From Spirodela intermedia (Eukaryota > Streptophyta > Magnoliopsida > Alismatales > Araceae): a DNA stretch of 64,000 nt. Below are positions 36,181-48,611 of this stretch, in pieces (position 1 is the stretch's first letter; each line of letters opens with the position of its first letter). The translations under genes were made by a program, and so were the position numbers. The notes below the pieces were generated by a model, which was not told where the DNA came from, made no database searches, and was given only the letters and a program-made list of their open reading frames with translations. Where the stretch lies: the NCBI GenBank assembly GCA_902729315.2, contig LR746272.1:1612001-1676000 (forward strand), given 5' to 3'.

Positions 36181-37539
36181 TGGAGTGATTGTAAAAATGT
36201 TTCTTAATTCTCATAAAATGAAAGTTATATTGATTATGGTGGAACAGTGGAAAACTAGTTCTTCAAAAGTGAATATAGGTCAAAGGACTTTGGCCAAACC
36301 ACTATAAAAATCTGGTGAATTATTTATTCTTGAGTCATTATATGTCTATATATGAATTTTATTTAATTAAAAAATAGATAAATCAATTTACTCTTTCCAT
36401 CTTGATTCACTAAGTGAGATATGAACCACCAATTAATATCAAAGTTTAATTTATTTTATACTATTCAAATCGTAGGTTAGATCAAATGGCTATGAATGCA
36501 AACTTTGCTCCCAAGAGACGATCCATATTCAAATCGCTACTTTTGACTACATCTAAATATTTATTTTGGAAAAATAGAATGAGAATATTTATAAGGTTGG
36601 TAGATTTGGGTGTATACAATGTTATTAGAAAACATTCATATAGAGATCATGGGGGGGAAAAATTCAAACTTTTTGAATGACAAGATTATAAATATAGTAT
36701 GTTGTGACATTAGTGTAAATGAGTTTCAAATGATTCAAAATTGTGAAATAGCCAAAGAGACTTGAGACAAATTTGAAGTAATTTATAAAGAAATAGTGAA
36801 TGTAAAGGACACAAAAATTATATATCATCACCTATGAATTAAAAATGTTTACGATGATAGAAAATATATTGTTCTCAACTCACATTGTGGTACTTATCAG
36901 CACAAGATGACTACTCCCTACATGCCACTAAATGGTTTTATCTAACCCTTTGGTCCACCCAATACAAGAACTACATGCTCAAATTCAAATGGTTGATTCG
37001 TTGGTAGTCTTATTACTAATTGTAGAATCTTTACTATTTTGAGTCTAGTTCAAATGTAGATGATTTGATAATCATTTTGTCTAAAAAATTTAAAAAATTA
37101 AATTCGAGAAAGAAAGAAAACTTTTATAGTACACAAATTTTCCTTCCTCATTCGAATGAAGTTAAGGAAGTTGGTTACAAATGCAATTGACCAACGCTAA
37201 TTGTCTAAAGCTGAAAAGAGAGCAAAATAAAAAGACTACAGCCATGGCAGCAACATGGAGTGGAGATGAAGTTAGCTCAAATGAAGCTGACGTACATTTA
37301 CGTGTCACATAAAAAAATAGATAAGGTACAATCCCCAACCAAATCTAAACTTAGAGGAATGTGCATTTGACGTATTGACCATTGCATTTAGGACTCTAGA
37401 AAATGAAATAAAAAAAGATAAAGAAGAATTTAGAGGAATGTGAAAAGGAACTAAAATATCAAAAAATATTTAGATATGCTTGGTTTCCTAAATTTAAAAT
37501 TTTTGCATAAAACCCAAAGAAATTTCAGAATCTAAACTT

Positions 37540-37770
37540 AAAACTTGATTATTTCATGAAATTCTCCAATAGACCACAATAAAATGGTACTTAGATAGTG
37601 ACCGTGCAACGCATATGATTGGAGAGAAGAAGTAGCTATCCTCTTCCAAAATTATGATACTTGATTATTTCATGAAACTCTCTGATGAACCACAATAAAA
37701 TGGTGTTTAGATAGTGACCATTCAAGGCATATGATTGGAGAGAAGAAGTGACAATCCTCATCCAAAATTA
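37540..37770 (+). repeat. Tandem duplication of about 118 bp inside copia relic
   Basis: The segment starting TTGATTATTTCATGAAA and running through TGATTGGAGAGAAGAAGT occurs twice in succession (about 37547-37660 and 37661-37775) with few differences. It duplicates the protease-adjacent codons. Confidence 0.85.
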
Positions 37771-39089
37771 TGGATAGAGGAAAAGTCACATTTAAAGGAG
37801 ATAGTAGAAAAATAATAAGATGTAAGAACACTTCAGATAGAACTTTAATGAAGAATATTTTTCTTGTTCAAGGTTTAAATTATAACTTAATTAGTGAGTC
37901 AATTATGTGATAATCACATAGACATTTATTACAAAGTAGATAAATGTTTGATACTTGATGTATATACAAATGAATTTTTTTTATTGATTTTCGACGTGGT
38001 GATGTGTATATATTATAAATTTGAGTGAATTTGTAGATTATTTGACCCGTCTTTTGTTCTATCTTCCTCTCTTCCTCAATTTGTCCTCTCATATTGCTTC
38101 CCGACATGGTGACTCAAGATCACAAGCACTTTGGTTGGGTGTCTCCTTCTTGGTGTTGTAGACATTGACCATATTGCTAACACGCATACATTCATGCATT
38201 GATGTACCTAAGTTATAGGATTTCACACATATGCTTGATAGAAATCATGCATGCTATTATTTAAATCATTCATTTTGTGTAATCCATACATAATTTCTTG
38301 TCACAAGTTTACACATTTTTTAGCACATCTATGGATTAATGTTGTTGGACTTTGTGAAGTTCAACAACTCAATTCTATTGATTATTCTCTAAGCTTGCAT
38401 GTGCAAAGTATTAGGCCTCTATTGGGAAGAAAAGAGATGAAATTTCAAAGTCTAAGTAAACAAGGATTGAGCCAAAGACAAACCCAAGGACTTGGACGCA
38501 TGCCTATAAGTCAATGGGCCCACAAATCAGACCAATAGAGCATTAGCTGAAGCATGGAGCTCAATGTGAATCTCTGTGAGCCCAACTAAGGTCTAGCTAG
38601 TACCAAGTTTGTGGATGCATATTTTGATGAAGTCTAAATGAAGTCCATCTAGAGTTAAGGCTCAAGAAGACAATTGGGGTCTAACTGAAGCCAAGGCCCA
38701 AACATGCAGTCCAAAGCCCAACTACAAGGAGCTCAACTGCAGCCCAAGGCTTAATCGCACTGGCTAAGGGGATAAGCTTCAAATTTGCTGACCAATAGAA
38801 GAAGAGTAGGGCGGTGCTAGCACCCACTTTTGAAATATGTAGACCCTAAATGTCTTTGTAAATTGCTTTAATAGTAGACACAAAGTGAGTTATTTGTTGA
38901 ATTGTAAAAGGGTAAAAGAGTAAAATAGGAACTCAAAAAGGAGATATTTAATGTCTCATGCCCCCACTTGTGGAGGCACTCTTTAGTGGTTCCAGACTAG
39001 GGCTGACCACAAGACAAGACCCCAAGAGTCCCTCTTATGTTATGCAGGTATGAATGAATTTATTTTGTCCATTTCTTATGTGATGGAAG

Positions 39090-39400
39090 AGGTTAACAAA
39101 GAGGAAGAGAAAGAGTGGCCTGGAAGAGAAGATGCATCTACCTGCAGATGATTAGAGCCCTAGGTTGGCGAGATAGACCCTAAGGTAGGTGCATGATTCT
39201 CTTGTGCATTCATTATCCCATTAACTCTGAAATTAGGTAGGTTAGTATTAAGAGGGAGCAAGAGAAAGAGGCTTGCCAAGAGAGAGAGCACCTATTGGCC
39301 ATTGATTAGAGCCTTGGGTTGGTGATGTAAACCCTAAGGTAAGTGATGTTCTCTAGAGCTTTCACACCCCCTATCTCAATCCTTGCATAGATAGATTAAC
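39090..39400 (+). repeat. Direct repeat of about 150 bp
   Basis: Two copies (about 39095-39240 and 39245-39395) share AGAGAAAGAG, GATTAGAGCC-T-GGTTGG and ACCCTAAGGTA. They sit in the DNA that interrupts the copia relic. Confidence 0.65.
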
Positions 39401-40400
39401 ATTTAATGTTCTATGTAGTTTAAAAGTCACATTTACATAACCTAACTTGTTACATTCTTCCAAGTGTCTTACCCCTGAGGTGTAAGATACTTCCCTTCCC
39501 TCCATTCATCTCTCTCTCCCCTAAATCTTCTAGAATTTAAATTTTCACTTCAACCTAATCCCATTCCTTACAACCCTAACTCACTACTTTCTATGTAATC
39601 AATCAAGAGTTAGACTTATAAATATCTTTGATTAAGCTCTAGCTAGGATTAACCACACCCTAAATTTAGACTTATCATATATGTAAAAGTTTGTGGTTCA
39701 ATAGAACTAATATATATCTTAGATTTGAAGGATTATTTAACTTATTTTGCTTTAACACATTTTTCACACAGAAAATGTGAGTTATCATCCAAAAATTTTA
39801 ATTCTTCCACTAGTTAAAAGGAAATCAACTTCTTGTTCATTTTTGGCCAATTAAAATAGCTATTAGTGGCAAAATTCAATGTCTAGTTATTGTAGATGAT
39901 TATTCTAGATATGTATGGACAATTTCTAGACACTAAAGATGAAATTTTGTTACATTTTATGAAACTTAGTCTAAGAATTGAAAGTAATTTTAGACTAACC
40001 ATAGTTGTATGCATACTAACTATGAAGGTGACTTTGATAGCTTTAAATTTGCAAAAATGTGTGATGAAAGGGGAACCACACAACTTTTCTTGTTATAGAA
40101 CTCCACAACAATGTGCAGTTGTGGAAAGAAAAAATAGATAATTGTTAGACATTTCAAAAACACTTTTAATTGAAAGTAAATTACCTAAACAATTGTAGGC
40201 TGAAGTAGTTGATTCAATATGGTACACTATGAATAGGATATTGGCATACCTAAATTGAAAAAGATACCTTATAAATTTCTGAAAGAAAGAAAACCAATAA
40301 ACATAGTCTTGAACACAGAATTCATGATTTGTTGGTTCACTTGAACATATTCTTGAAGTTTTTGATATCATGGTTTGACACTTTGGATTGAACTTCAAAG

Positions 40401-43339
40401 TTCCATGTTGCTAGACCCATAGCTTCCAATAATCAAATATTGTCACGCTCATTTAAAAAAAACTTCACACTTTTTTCTGTTTAGGTTAAAACCCTTGCAT
40501 AAAAAGTAATCCAAGTTATCAAAAAATCCTCTCTTTTCTATCATCAAACTCAACCTATCACAATGTTAGCGATATGCATCAAAAGTTCTCAACAAAAAGA
40601 AGGTAATACCATTAAAGAAAGTATGTCATTCTCATTAACATTTATGATGGTTGATTTGTGAGTGTGCTTGTTTGCATAAGGTTTATATAATAGTATACTA
40701 AAAATTTGACCATATGTAAAATGAGTATATGAAAGTTAAAGATGAAAAAAACCTGATTATTAAGCTTTTTGGGCTCATCGTGTTATACCTTTATAAATAT
40801 GAGTCAACGTTGTCCTTGTTGCAGGTGTAGTAAATTTATTAGGGGAGCATTTACACAATGTCACCATGTTCTTTACAAATTCACCTCATCAACAATAATA
40901 TAATAGAATGTTTCTTCATAGATGTTGATTTATCTTTGCTAGTGAGATTCCTAGACCCATCTCTCTCTCTAGCAATCAACCAAGTATTTAGGCATTGTCT
41001 TGAATGCTCATTTTGATGATATTCTGGCAAAATATTAGGATCATAGTTAAGGGAGGGTGAGTGGTAGCCCTGAAGTGTCAAGTCTAAAACTAAGACAATA
41101 TTTCATGATAAAAATAGTCTAAAAATAGAACTATTTAGCATGTCTCATGATAAAAAATAATTAAATAATTTCCTTTTAATGCAAGAAATGAACCGTCATG
41201 AGTTTCCAATGAGTGTAAGAGTTAGCAAAATTTAACAAAAAAAGTTGATCGATTTCTGCTGAGATTGGCAGGCCTAATGACTATAACATGTGATGATTGC
41301 CAATGAGCTTACAGTTAATGGGTTCCTCTGACAGATGGAGGTAAGGACCTAAAGACCTAGTTTGAACTTTTCTTAGTTCATGGTCGATAACAGAAGAATA
41401 ATATACCAAACACCGAGCTGGCAGAAACTTTGGCTCAGTCAGGGCCATGCATTGAAGCATACCTAGTTGCCTAACCACCGCCGCCCAAAAAGAACGAAAA
41501 ACCACACACACGTGCTGGGTGAGCCAGGCCTGGGTTTCGTTCCAAGCCCAGGCCCGAAGTTTATCTGGGCCTTAGTATTTAGGCCCAATATGAGCTGGGC
41601 ATGACGGAATCTCATCCAAACCCCCGATTTTTTTTATTTTATTTTTTATTTTATTTTTTCAAACCCCCGATTTTACCACTTGGGCTAAGCTAGTTTGCTT
41701 GTTGAGAGCAATGCTTTTTTTATTTTCCTGCTTGCCCATTTAACTAATCAAGTGAACCGAGTTGACTTTAGAGGATTCGTCGCAAACGTCACATCATGCT
41801 GACCTGATGTTAAGGCAAGTTTGACCTATCGTTATTTTAGGCTTTAGCCTTAAAATTAGACATCGACTAAATGAAGGCTCGTCTGCGCCGGGCCTGGGCT
41901 TTACAGAAACGGCCCTGAAGGCTGGAAGCCCGGATGATCACCCCTCCCATGGGAGTGGTAACCCCTCCCAGGCCCGAAGCCCATACTTCATAGGAGCCTC
42001 ACCAAGAGACCATTTTGGGGCTTTTTTCGTAGTCCCGGGAACGGCCCGAGTTAGAATGGAGGTTAGAGTTATAATGGTATATCACTGTGAAAGACGGCCG
42101 GTGGATCACATCAACGGAGGGATCACATGGGCCGGCGACGAGATCCCTGCGATGAACGTAAGCCAATGCGCTTGACGTTGACCTGGACAGCTGAATCGTC
42201 ATCTTCCTCATGCACCCAACTCCATTGAAAATCCGCTAGTTAGCTGTGCACCGCTGTCATCCCTTGCCTTCCCACTGTTAGAATAAGAGCTCAAGGCAGA
42301 GGCTGGCTGGTTGAGGTGGCATAGCCTCCCGATCATGCTCACCTGATCTGTCACCCACCCCACGTGGGTACTGGCGAGCTAATGCTGGCAGGGGAAGGGG
42401 AGGGTGGCTTCCCATGGTTGCGAAGCTGACCTCGGAGCTGGATTTTCGTTCGTGGCCTCCTTACGTCAACTGTTCTCCTCCACTGGTGCACAATCTCCAG
42501 AGAGAGCGAGAGAGAGAAAGAGAGGTTCTCGCCCTTTGGGTTTTGAAGGCCGGAAGAGGACCGGGTCAGGTCAAACATTTTCTTTTGTCGGTGCTTGATT
42601 TGAGGCCCAAATTTAGAAAAAGCACCCGCCCGAATAATATAGTTCATCAATAAGGTTAGGTTTTTGTCTTATTTTCTCGATGAAAGCCGAAGATTTCGCC
42701 AACGGAAGCATGCAGGCACGAACAGTATTCATCCTCTCCGGAGCCTCGTCTTTCCAGACGAGTATTTTCATGGCCTTCTTCAGAGGAATGTTTAAAGCGA
42801 ATATACAGATATATTCAGCGTTCCCTTTCTATATGCTTCTGCGCAGGGCCTCTCGTCCTCGGAGGAAGGGTGGACGATGAATGGGGATTTCTATATTTCC
42901 AAGGTATAATCTCCCGCTCGCCTTTCCATGTGCCCTCCCCAAATATCCCTCCCCCCACCCCGCATCCTGCTCGCCCAGGAGGAGAAAGCAAGACTTCTCA
43001 TATCCCCAGACAGTGACTTAGCAGAGGGCTAGAGAGAGAGAGGTTGTCCAAGGACTGACTGGGGAATAGTGCGGAAGGAAGGAATGGTTAGAGAAAGGAT
43101 CGGCCATCATCAGGAATTCATCACTGATTGGCCGGTCAGATGGATGCGACGGTTATTACCCACCTCCATTAACGACACATCACAAACACTTGAAAGCTAT
43201 ATATTTGGAGTCGACTGATACACCACCATCGCCTGTCGGCGCCTTAGCGCCGAAGTTGACTCCCAACAGAAGAGAAAAGCCTCACACAAGAGGCTGCCCG
43301 AGGCCGAGTGCGGCTCAGATACCCCCGTGAAAACGACTG
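40401..43339. other. Intergenic region
   Basis: AT-rich and TE-like to about 41250, then of mixed composition. No conserved open frame was found. Short frames at 42404-42880 are not supported by any recognisable domain. Confidence 0.45.
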
Positions 43340-43475
43340 CCAAACGACTTCACGTGCGTTTGGATACCTAAAGCTTCTTCTAAATTAACACGCTACCAAA
43401 CGCCCCCGTATAGCACAAGTAAGATAGCATTCCTTATTCAAGCCTCACTTGAGCCCCAGGGACATCAGGACGAGG
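43340..43475. repeat. Dispersed repeat, second copy
   Basis: It shares AAGCTTCTTCT-A-TTAACAC, TAGCACAAGTAAGATA and ATTCAAGCCTCACT-GAGCCCC with 22530-22640, in the same orientation. Confidence 0.8.
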
Positions 43476-43521
43476 GAAGTCATCTCTCTCGCTCTCTCTC
43501 TCTCTCTTCCCCCCTCCTCTT

Positions 43522-43571
<50 letters not shown>
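43476..43571. repeat. (CT)n-rich tract
   Basis: Interrupted CT repeats end in a pure run of about 50 bases (43521-43570). They lie directly after the dispersed repeat. Confidence 0.9.
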
Positions 43572-43573
<2 letters not shown>

Positions 43574-44535
43574 CCCTTCTTCTTCCCCACATACATACTC
43601 ACACATAGAGAGTTGAATACGAAGGGAAAAGGCCAGGTCTATCCAAGAAACCTTCTAGCTGTCTTTTGTTTCTAACTTCAAGGTTGTGTTACCGCTCATC
43701 CCTTCCAAGTGTCTAAAAGCAGTCGCCCACAGTTCTCTCAAGTTTGTATGGTTCTTTACTTCTGTAGGAGGTTCTCCCTCCTTAGTGCCCCCGCCCTTCT
43801 GTGAGATCTTATCTTGGGTTCCTTACGAAACTCGTGCTTCGAAGAAGATACTCGGGCCTGCGACCTGTTGCCACTGGCAACATATTTTAACCAGATCTGA
43901 CTCAGTCGCGCTTCACGCCATAATAATCGAGTTGGGTGGAGATGGGAAGCCTGACGGAGCCACAGGAGTTCTTCTCTACGCACTCACCCCACACCCATCC
44001 ATTGAAGACTCCACCGCCAATACATTCGTAGGTGTATGCACGTCAACGTCTCTAGTGCCACATAACCAAAAGGAAGATGACGTCACAGGCAAGTGGAGAC
44101 GGTCAACCTGTTGACAGTACTGAAAAACAGTGGTATACATTTTCTTATTTCGTCGTCTGCAGTGGGGGGGTCGGAAGGCAGGGTTTGGAATATTTGCACC
44201 CTCGGAGGACTTTCCCTCTTCCCTTGCTGACTTTCCCACCTTCCTACTTCCTCCTTCCTCCTTCACCAAGAAGCTCTCCTTGAGAAAATAGTAAGAGAGA
44301 GAAAGATCCTCTGAAGGCAAGGAGCAGAGAGAGAGAGAGAGAGAGGACTAGGAGGTGGGTCTTGAAGGTTTCGACGTAAAAATAAGAAATGAAGAGGGTA
44401 AAGTCCTCGTGCAGCCATGGCGTCCGGTCCCTTCTTCAGTGTTTACCTTCAGGGGGGAAACGAAGCGTTAGAGAGAAAAATTGTGCGAAAGTCAACCAAG
44501 TAAAGCCCGGTGTCTGAGCAGCATGGCTGCTTTAG
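43572..44535. other. 3' flank of the PDLP gene
   Basis: Sequence without a recognised gene. A short GA tract lies at 44327-44345. Confidence 0.4.
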
Positions 44536-44747
44536 TCACCGTTGACTGATTTTGGAGGTGTCCAGAAGCCCACCGTGGTCGCCGTCGGCAGCCCTCCTGA
44601 GGAACGAGAGGAAGATGATGAGGAGGACGACTCCGGCCAAGACACCGACGATAATGGCGATTGTCTTGCTGGTTTCATCGGTTTTCGACGAGCCCGAGTG
44701 ACCTGGCACTGAGGAAAGTCGTCATCTTCACCGTGATCAGGATAAAA

Positions 44748-44781
<34 letters not shown>

Positions 44782-46238
44782 AGAACAAGAGAAAGAAAGG
44801 ATGGTGCTACATCCCTAAAGCCAGAGGAAAAGGGGCCATTCCGTTCTTTTTTGTCCGGAAATCAGGTGCGGAAAGGGGCGGAGGAAAGCGAGATTCATCT
44901 TTTCCGGAATAGATATCCCCACCACGACGCTCAACTCGGTTAAAGACCCGCTTGATAGACCCTCCGATTGCCGCTATTCCGATTGCAAGAGGAGGACTTC
45001 GGTGGACGCCACGAGCTGGCCGCCCGGGCCTGAACAGACAGCCTTGTCTGCTTCGCAGCGCCGCCCTCTAGCGCAATCAATCGAGGTAGACACGAGGGTT
45101 CACGGCTCTCAGATCACGACACCCCCGGGCCACCACCAATCCACCATCCCGTCTCTCAGATCCCTCCTTGAATCCCCCCTCCCTTCCTTTTGACTTTCAT
45201 CGTATAAGTTAACCAGCGGATAAGTTGTTCGGGGTGCAACACCACGGAAAAATCACAACTTTATCACTGATCTCACGCCCTAAGTACGGAAATGCTTTGT
45301 GATTAGACAGAGAACAAGGCGACCGTACGCTGCCCCGCCGGAGGGTTCTACGTCAGCTTAAGATTAGGAGGAGAATAACGGGAGATAGGGATGGTAACAA
45401 TCTACAGCAGGAAGCAGGCCTACCACGAAAAGCGGAAAGAGAGAAAGAGGAGAGAGTGAAACCACAAGGCATCGCCGGAAAACTGCTTACCGTGGCTTGA
45501 GGGCGACCCGTAACCCCCTTTGGACCAGTACTTGGCGTAGCACTTGGCGAGGTAGACCTCGCCGGAGACAGCGAGGCCGCAGGCGGAACGCAGCGCGTTG
45601 ATGGCGTCGGCGAGGCACCCGCCGCACTGGATGGCGCTCAGGTCACCCACGCACTGCGCCATCCCCTCCACATACCCCGCCCGCGCCACCCGGTAAGGCC
45701 CGCCCGCGCCGACGTTGATGGCCGCCAGCACCGAGTCGCGCATCCCGATCAGGTCGCCGTAGTTGCCACTGCCGGCGCCGGGGCCGCACTTCTGGTAGGC
45801 GATGGACTTATCAGACTGGCCGAGGAAGGACTCGTTGCCGTAGCGGAGGTAGCAGCCCTGCAGCTGCAGGGCGCCGCCGTAGGCGGCGGAGCAGAGGGAG
45901 GAGAGCCGGGGGATGCCAGACCTGACGCAGGTCTGGCAGTCAGGAATGGAGATGTCCCCGCGGCACTGGTAGAGCCCGGTGACTGCCGCGGGGGGGGAGG
46001 CGAATGAGGAGGTGAAATTGGCGAAGGGGGTGAAGCCGGCGGCGTTGGCCAGAGTCGAGAAGAGTGAATTGAGGTTGTACTGGTAGGGCGTCCCCGGTAG
46101 ATACTTTGTCGACGTGCAGCCGGCGTAGACGAAGGAGCCGATGTCGTCGGCGAGAGAATGACGGAGGCAAGTCAGCAGGAGCAAGAAGAAGAGGGAGGAG
46201 GAGAAGGATCTAATCATGGGAGGAGAGGAGACTCCCGA

Positions 46239-46241
<3 letters not shown>
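44536..46241 (-). CDS. Plasmodesmata-located protein (cysteine-rich repeat secretory type)
   Basis: Two exons on the minus strand, 46241-45491 and 44702-44536, are joined in phase 1 across a 788-bp GT-AG intron (305 aa, usual PDLP length). The signal peptide (SSSLFFLLLLTCLRHSLA) is probably cut after Ala31. Two DUF26/Gnk2 domains follow, each with C-x8-C-x2-C: Cys93/102/105 (CRGDISIPDCQTC) and Cys197/206/209 (CVGDLSAIQCGGC). Exon 2 encodes a Ser/Thr linker, one transmembrane helix (IAIIVGVLAGVVLLIIFLSF, 265-284) and a short cytosolic tail of about 20 residues ending ISQR. PDLPs sit in the plasmodesmal plasma membrane and regulate callose and cell-to-cell movement. The short tail with no kinase domain separates it from cysteine-rich receptor kinases. 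A second ATG at codon 9 is an alternative start that still leaves a signal peptide. Confidence 0.92.

Positions 46242-46279
<38 letters not shown>
46241..46279. repeat. (GA)n tract abutting the PDLP start codon
   Basis: About 38 bases of CT on the plus strand, which is GA in the sense of the gene. The tract ends exactly at the ATG (GAGAGATG), so it forms the 3' end of the 5' UTR. Confidence 0.9.
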
Positions 46280-46281
<2 letters not shown>

Positions 46282-47901
46282 CCTTTTGGTCTGTTTTGGG
46301 GCTGTGCAGCTGGAGTCGAGAGTTGGTACTTAAGTCCCTCTGCATGGTTGGAGAAAAGGTCGGTGAAGGGACCGGGGGGGGGGGGGAAAGAGGAGAGGAG
46401 ACGATTGAACGGATCAATCTGGACCGTCAACGTGAAAACGAGATGATCGTTGTGTGGAGGTGATTTACAGTCATATGCCCATGCTTGTTTCATTAACTAT
46501 TCCATCCTTGACCGAATCGAGATTCCCTCCCCCTTCTGTCCCAAGGCGCCGTTGTCATTTCTCCAATTCACAAACAGCGCCCATCATTTCTCAAATTGAC
46601 ATATATACCATCCTCCCTCATTGAGTGTCTTCATTCGCCGGTGAGCTTACCTCCCAAGATCCGACCTTCTGGGTTGATGGGCCCGTTTGGGCTTGTTGGT
46701 ATCCGGGGGTGGTGGGGAGTCCCGCTCTACGACGACGCTTCATATGGTGGCAACCCCATGAAAAGAAGAACCTCGTGGAAAGGCTGCATGGGCTTTCCCC
46801 CGCTCCTTCTCTCTCCTCCAAGTGGGGTGCAGCTGGGCAAGACCGACACTTTCTTTAAAGCCGTTTTTTTTCTATATATAGTTATATAACCTGCTAGCCA
46901 TCGTGGCTAATCCACGGGGGTTGACCCATCAGTAAAACATGGTCAACTTGCGTAAATTGACATTATTTTATTCTCCGGTAAGAGTTTTAGAGAATACGGG
47001 AGTGGGCAGCCGTCTATCATCAGGGGGTCAAAGCGTCTCCTCGGATGATTAGATTCGGTTTAGCGCCTTTTTTCTCTCTCTATCTAGTCAGATCTAATGC
47101 TTAAGGACATGAACGAGGAAAAATTATTCGGAAGGTGGGTTCTTGGGATTCCTGCCCACTCGAGTCCACTGGCTACTCCTCCCTACCTACCATCCTCTGC
47201 TGCCCCCACAAGAAGACCCCACCCCACCCGCAAATTATTGAAGCTCCCAGGGATAGAGATAGAGAGAGAGAGCGGTAATCTATCGCCTTCAATGCATAAA
47301 CTAATGGGGACTACGTGGGACTTCGATTTCACCAAGATGAATGCATGACACAAATGAACGAGCAGAGAGAGAGAGAGAGAGAGAGGGGTCCGCCGTGTAG
47401 AGGTGCGAGTGTGTCCCTTCCTTCGTCTTCACGTCGATGATACCCCAAGAATTCGAGAGGGAGGTAGCGGGCGAGTTAGCTTCTGTAGATCAGATCCTCC
47501 GAAGACAGGGGAAGGCGTCGGCTTGGGCGTCGCTGTATGAACCCGCAGCCGGAGGGTAGACGTCGCCGTCAGCGGTCGCCGTTGAAGTAATGGACGTTTG
47601 TCGTCTGGCACGAGCGGGAACGGGGTTTAACCCTCTGACTGTGAGGGCCCCCACGGTCACCGTGAGTCCACTGTGCACCCTTTTCTCTGTTCGGTCCACC
47701 ACAAAGAAGAAGGTTGAGGGCGGAATAGAAGAGAAGGGCGAAGAAAAGGCGGAGGAGGAAGAGAAGAGAAGGGCGGAGAAGAAGGTGGAGGAAGGAAGAG
47801 AAGGGCGAAGAAGAAGGAAGAAACTGAGAAGGAGAAAGAGGGAAACGAATAGGAGGAAGAAACGGAGAGGAGGAGGAATATGAAGAGTGAGGGAGGACGG
47901 T
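46280..47901. other. Intergenic region between divergent PDLP and BAP31-like genes
   Basis: It holds both upstream regions: a G homopolymer (46371-46385), a GA tract (47364-47384) and a purine-rich stretch (47700-47880) that creates long but low-complexity open frames. No gene was recognised. Confidence 0.5.
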
Positions 47902-48085
47902 GGCCCATTTAGGGGGCGGTCCTGCGGCCCATTTGGGTTTTGAAGTATTAACGACGAGCTATTGGGCTTGAGTGGGCCACAGGCCCTTCCCTGTTCTCGG
48001 TTCCATTCTTCGCCGCGAAGCAAATCCGCTGCTTCGGGGAACTTTTTCCAAGCCACGTGTCGTTCGGCGAGGGCAACTATAAATA
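47902..48085 (+). promoter_or_regulatory. BAP31-like promoter: site II elements and TATA box
   Basis: Three TGGGCC/GGCCCA site II-type motifs (47902-47907, 47926-47931, 47973-47978) precede TATAAATA at 48078-48085, which lies 131 bases before the ATG. Site II motifs are typical of promoters active in dividing cells and of housekeeping genes. Confidence 0.6.
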
Positions 48086-48215
48086 AGGGAGCGGCAGTAA
48101 CAGGAGTCTTCTAGTCTTTTTCGCATCGAACGTTTCGGCTGCTCCTTCCGCCCCTTCTCGGCCCGATCTGTCGCTCTAGGGTTTGGTGGTGTGAAGGGGA
48201 CTCCGATCTGCTGCG

Positions 48216-48611
48216 ATGGCGCTCGAGTGGGTGGTGCTGAGCTACGCTACGGGGGCGGAGGCGGTGATGCTGCTCCTACTGACGTTGCCGGGGCTGGACG
48301 GCCTCCGCAAAGGCCTGGTCGCGGTCACGAGGAGCGCCCTCAAGCCGCTGCTCTCGGTGGTTCCCTTCTGCCTCTTCCTACTCATGGACATCTACTGGAA
48401 GTACGAGATGCGACCTACCTGCGGCGAGGAGCACGCCTGCACCCCCTCTGAGTACCTACGACACCAGAAATCGGTGATGAAGAGCCAGCGGAACGCCCTT
48501 CTCATTGCCGCCGCCCTCGTCTTCTATTGGCTCCTCTTCTCCGTTACCAACCTCGTCCTCCGCCACCAGCAGCTGTCGCAACGCCTGGAGAAGCTCAAGA
48601 ACCAGGATTGA
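48216..48611 (+). CDS. Short BAP31-like ER membrane protein
   Basis: A single-exon gene of 131 aa. It resembles the short plant BAP31-like proteins of about 129 aa. Three hydrophobic helices lie at about residues 6-25, 41-61 (LLSVVPFCLFLLMDIYWKYE) and 94-116 (LLIAAALVFYWLLFSVTNLV). The loop has two cysteines (MRPTCGEEHACTPSE), then HQKSVMKSQRN, and a short coiled tail (QLSQRLEKLKNQD). BAP31 proteins are ER residents that help sort or quality-control membrane proteins. The long cytosolic coiled coil and dilysine signal of animal BAP31 are missing, as usual in this short plant class. The start is the first ATG after a TATA box. Confidence 0.88.
   Translation: MALEWVVLSYATGAEAVMLLLLTLPGLDGLRKGLVAVTRSALKPLLSVVPFCLFLLMDIYWKYEMRPTCGEEHACTPSEYLRHQKSVMKSQRNALLIAAALVFYWLLFSVTNLVLRHQQLSQRLEKLKNQD

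Larger units (their letters stand above)
36180..40400 (+). mobile_element. Ty1/copia element, decayed and interrupted
   Basis: 36180-36435 looks like the LTR end, followed by a worn primer-binding site (AATATCAAAG). gag begins at 36486 (APKRRSIFKSLL, KYLFWKNRMRIFI). The pre-integrase/protease region at 37585-37900 shows WYLDSDRATHMIGEKK, RGKVTFKGDS and VQGLNYNLIS. The integrase core resumes only at 39850-40300 (GPIKIAISGKIQ, VIVDDYSRYVWT, then CYRTPQQCAVVERKNR). Between protease and integrase lie about 1.9 kb of unrelated DNA. Stops and frameshifts are frequent, and no RT or RNase H was seen afterwards. This is a dead copy. Confidence 0.8.

Noticed and set aside
42404-42880. Short frames suggesting a small protein gene
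   Set aside because: No conserved motif, no promoter signal, and the frames overlap a GA tract.
47490-48056. 188-codon minus-strand frame and the matching plus-strand Lys/Glu/Arg-rich frame
   Set aside because: Produced by a low-complexity purine tract upstream of the BAP31-like gene; no ordered domain.
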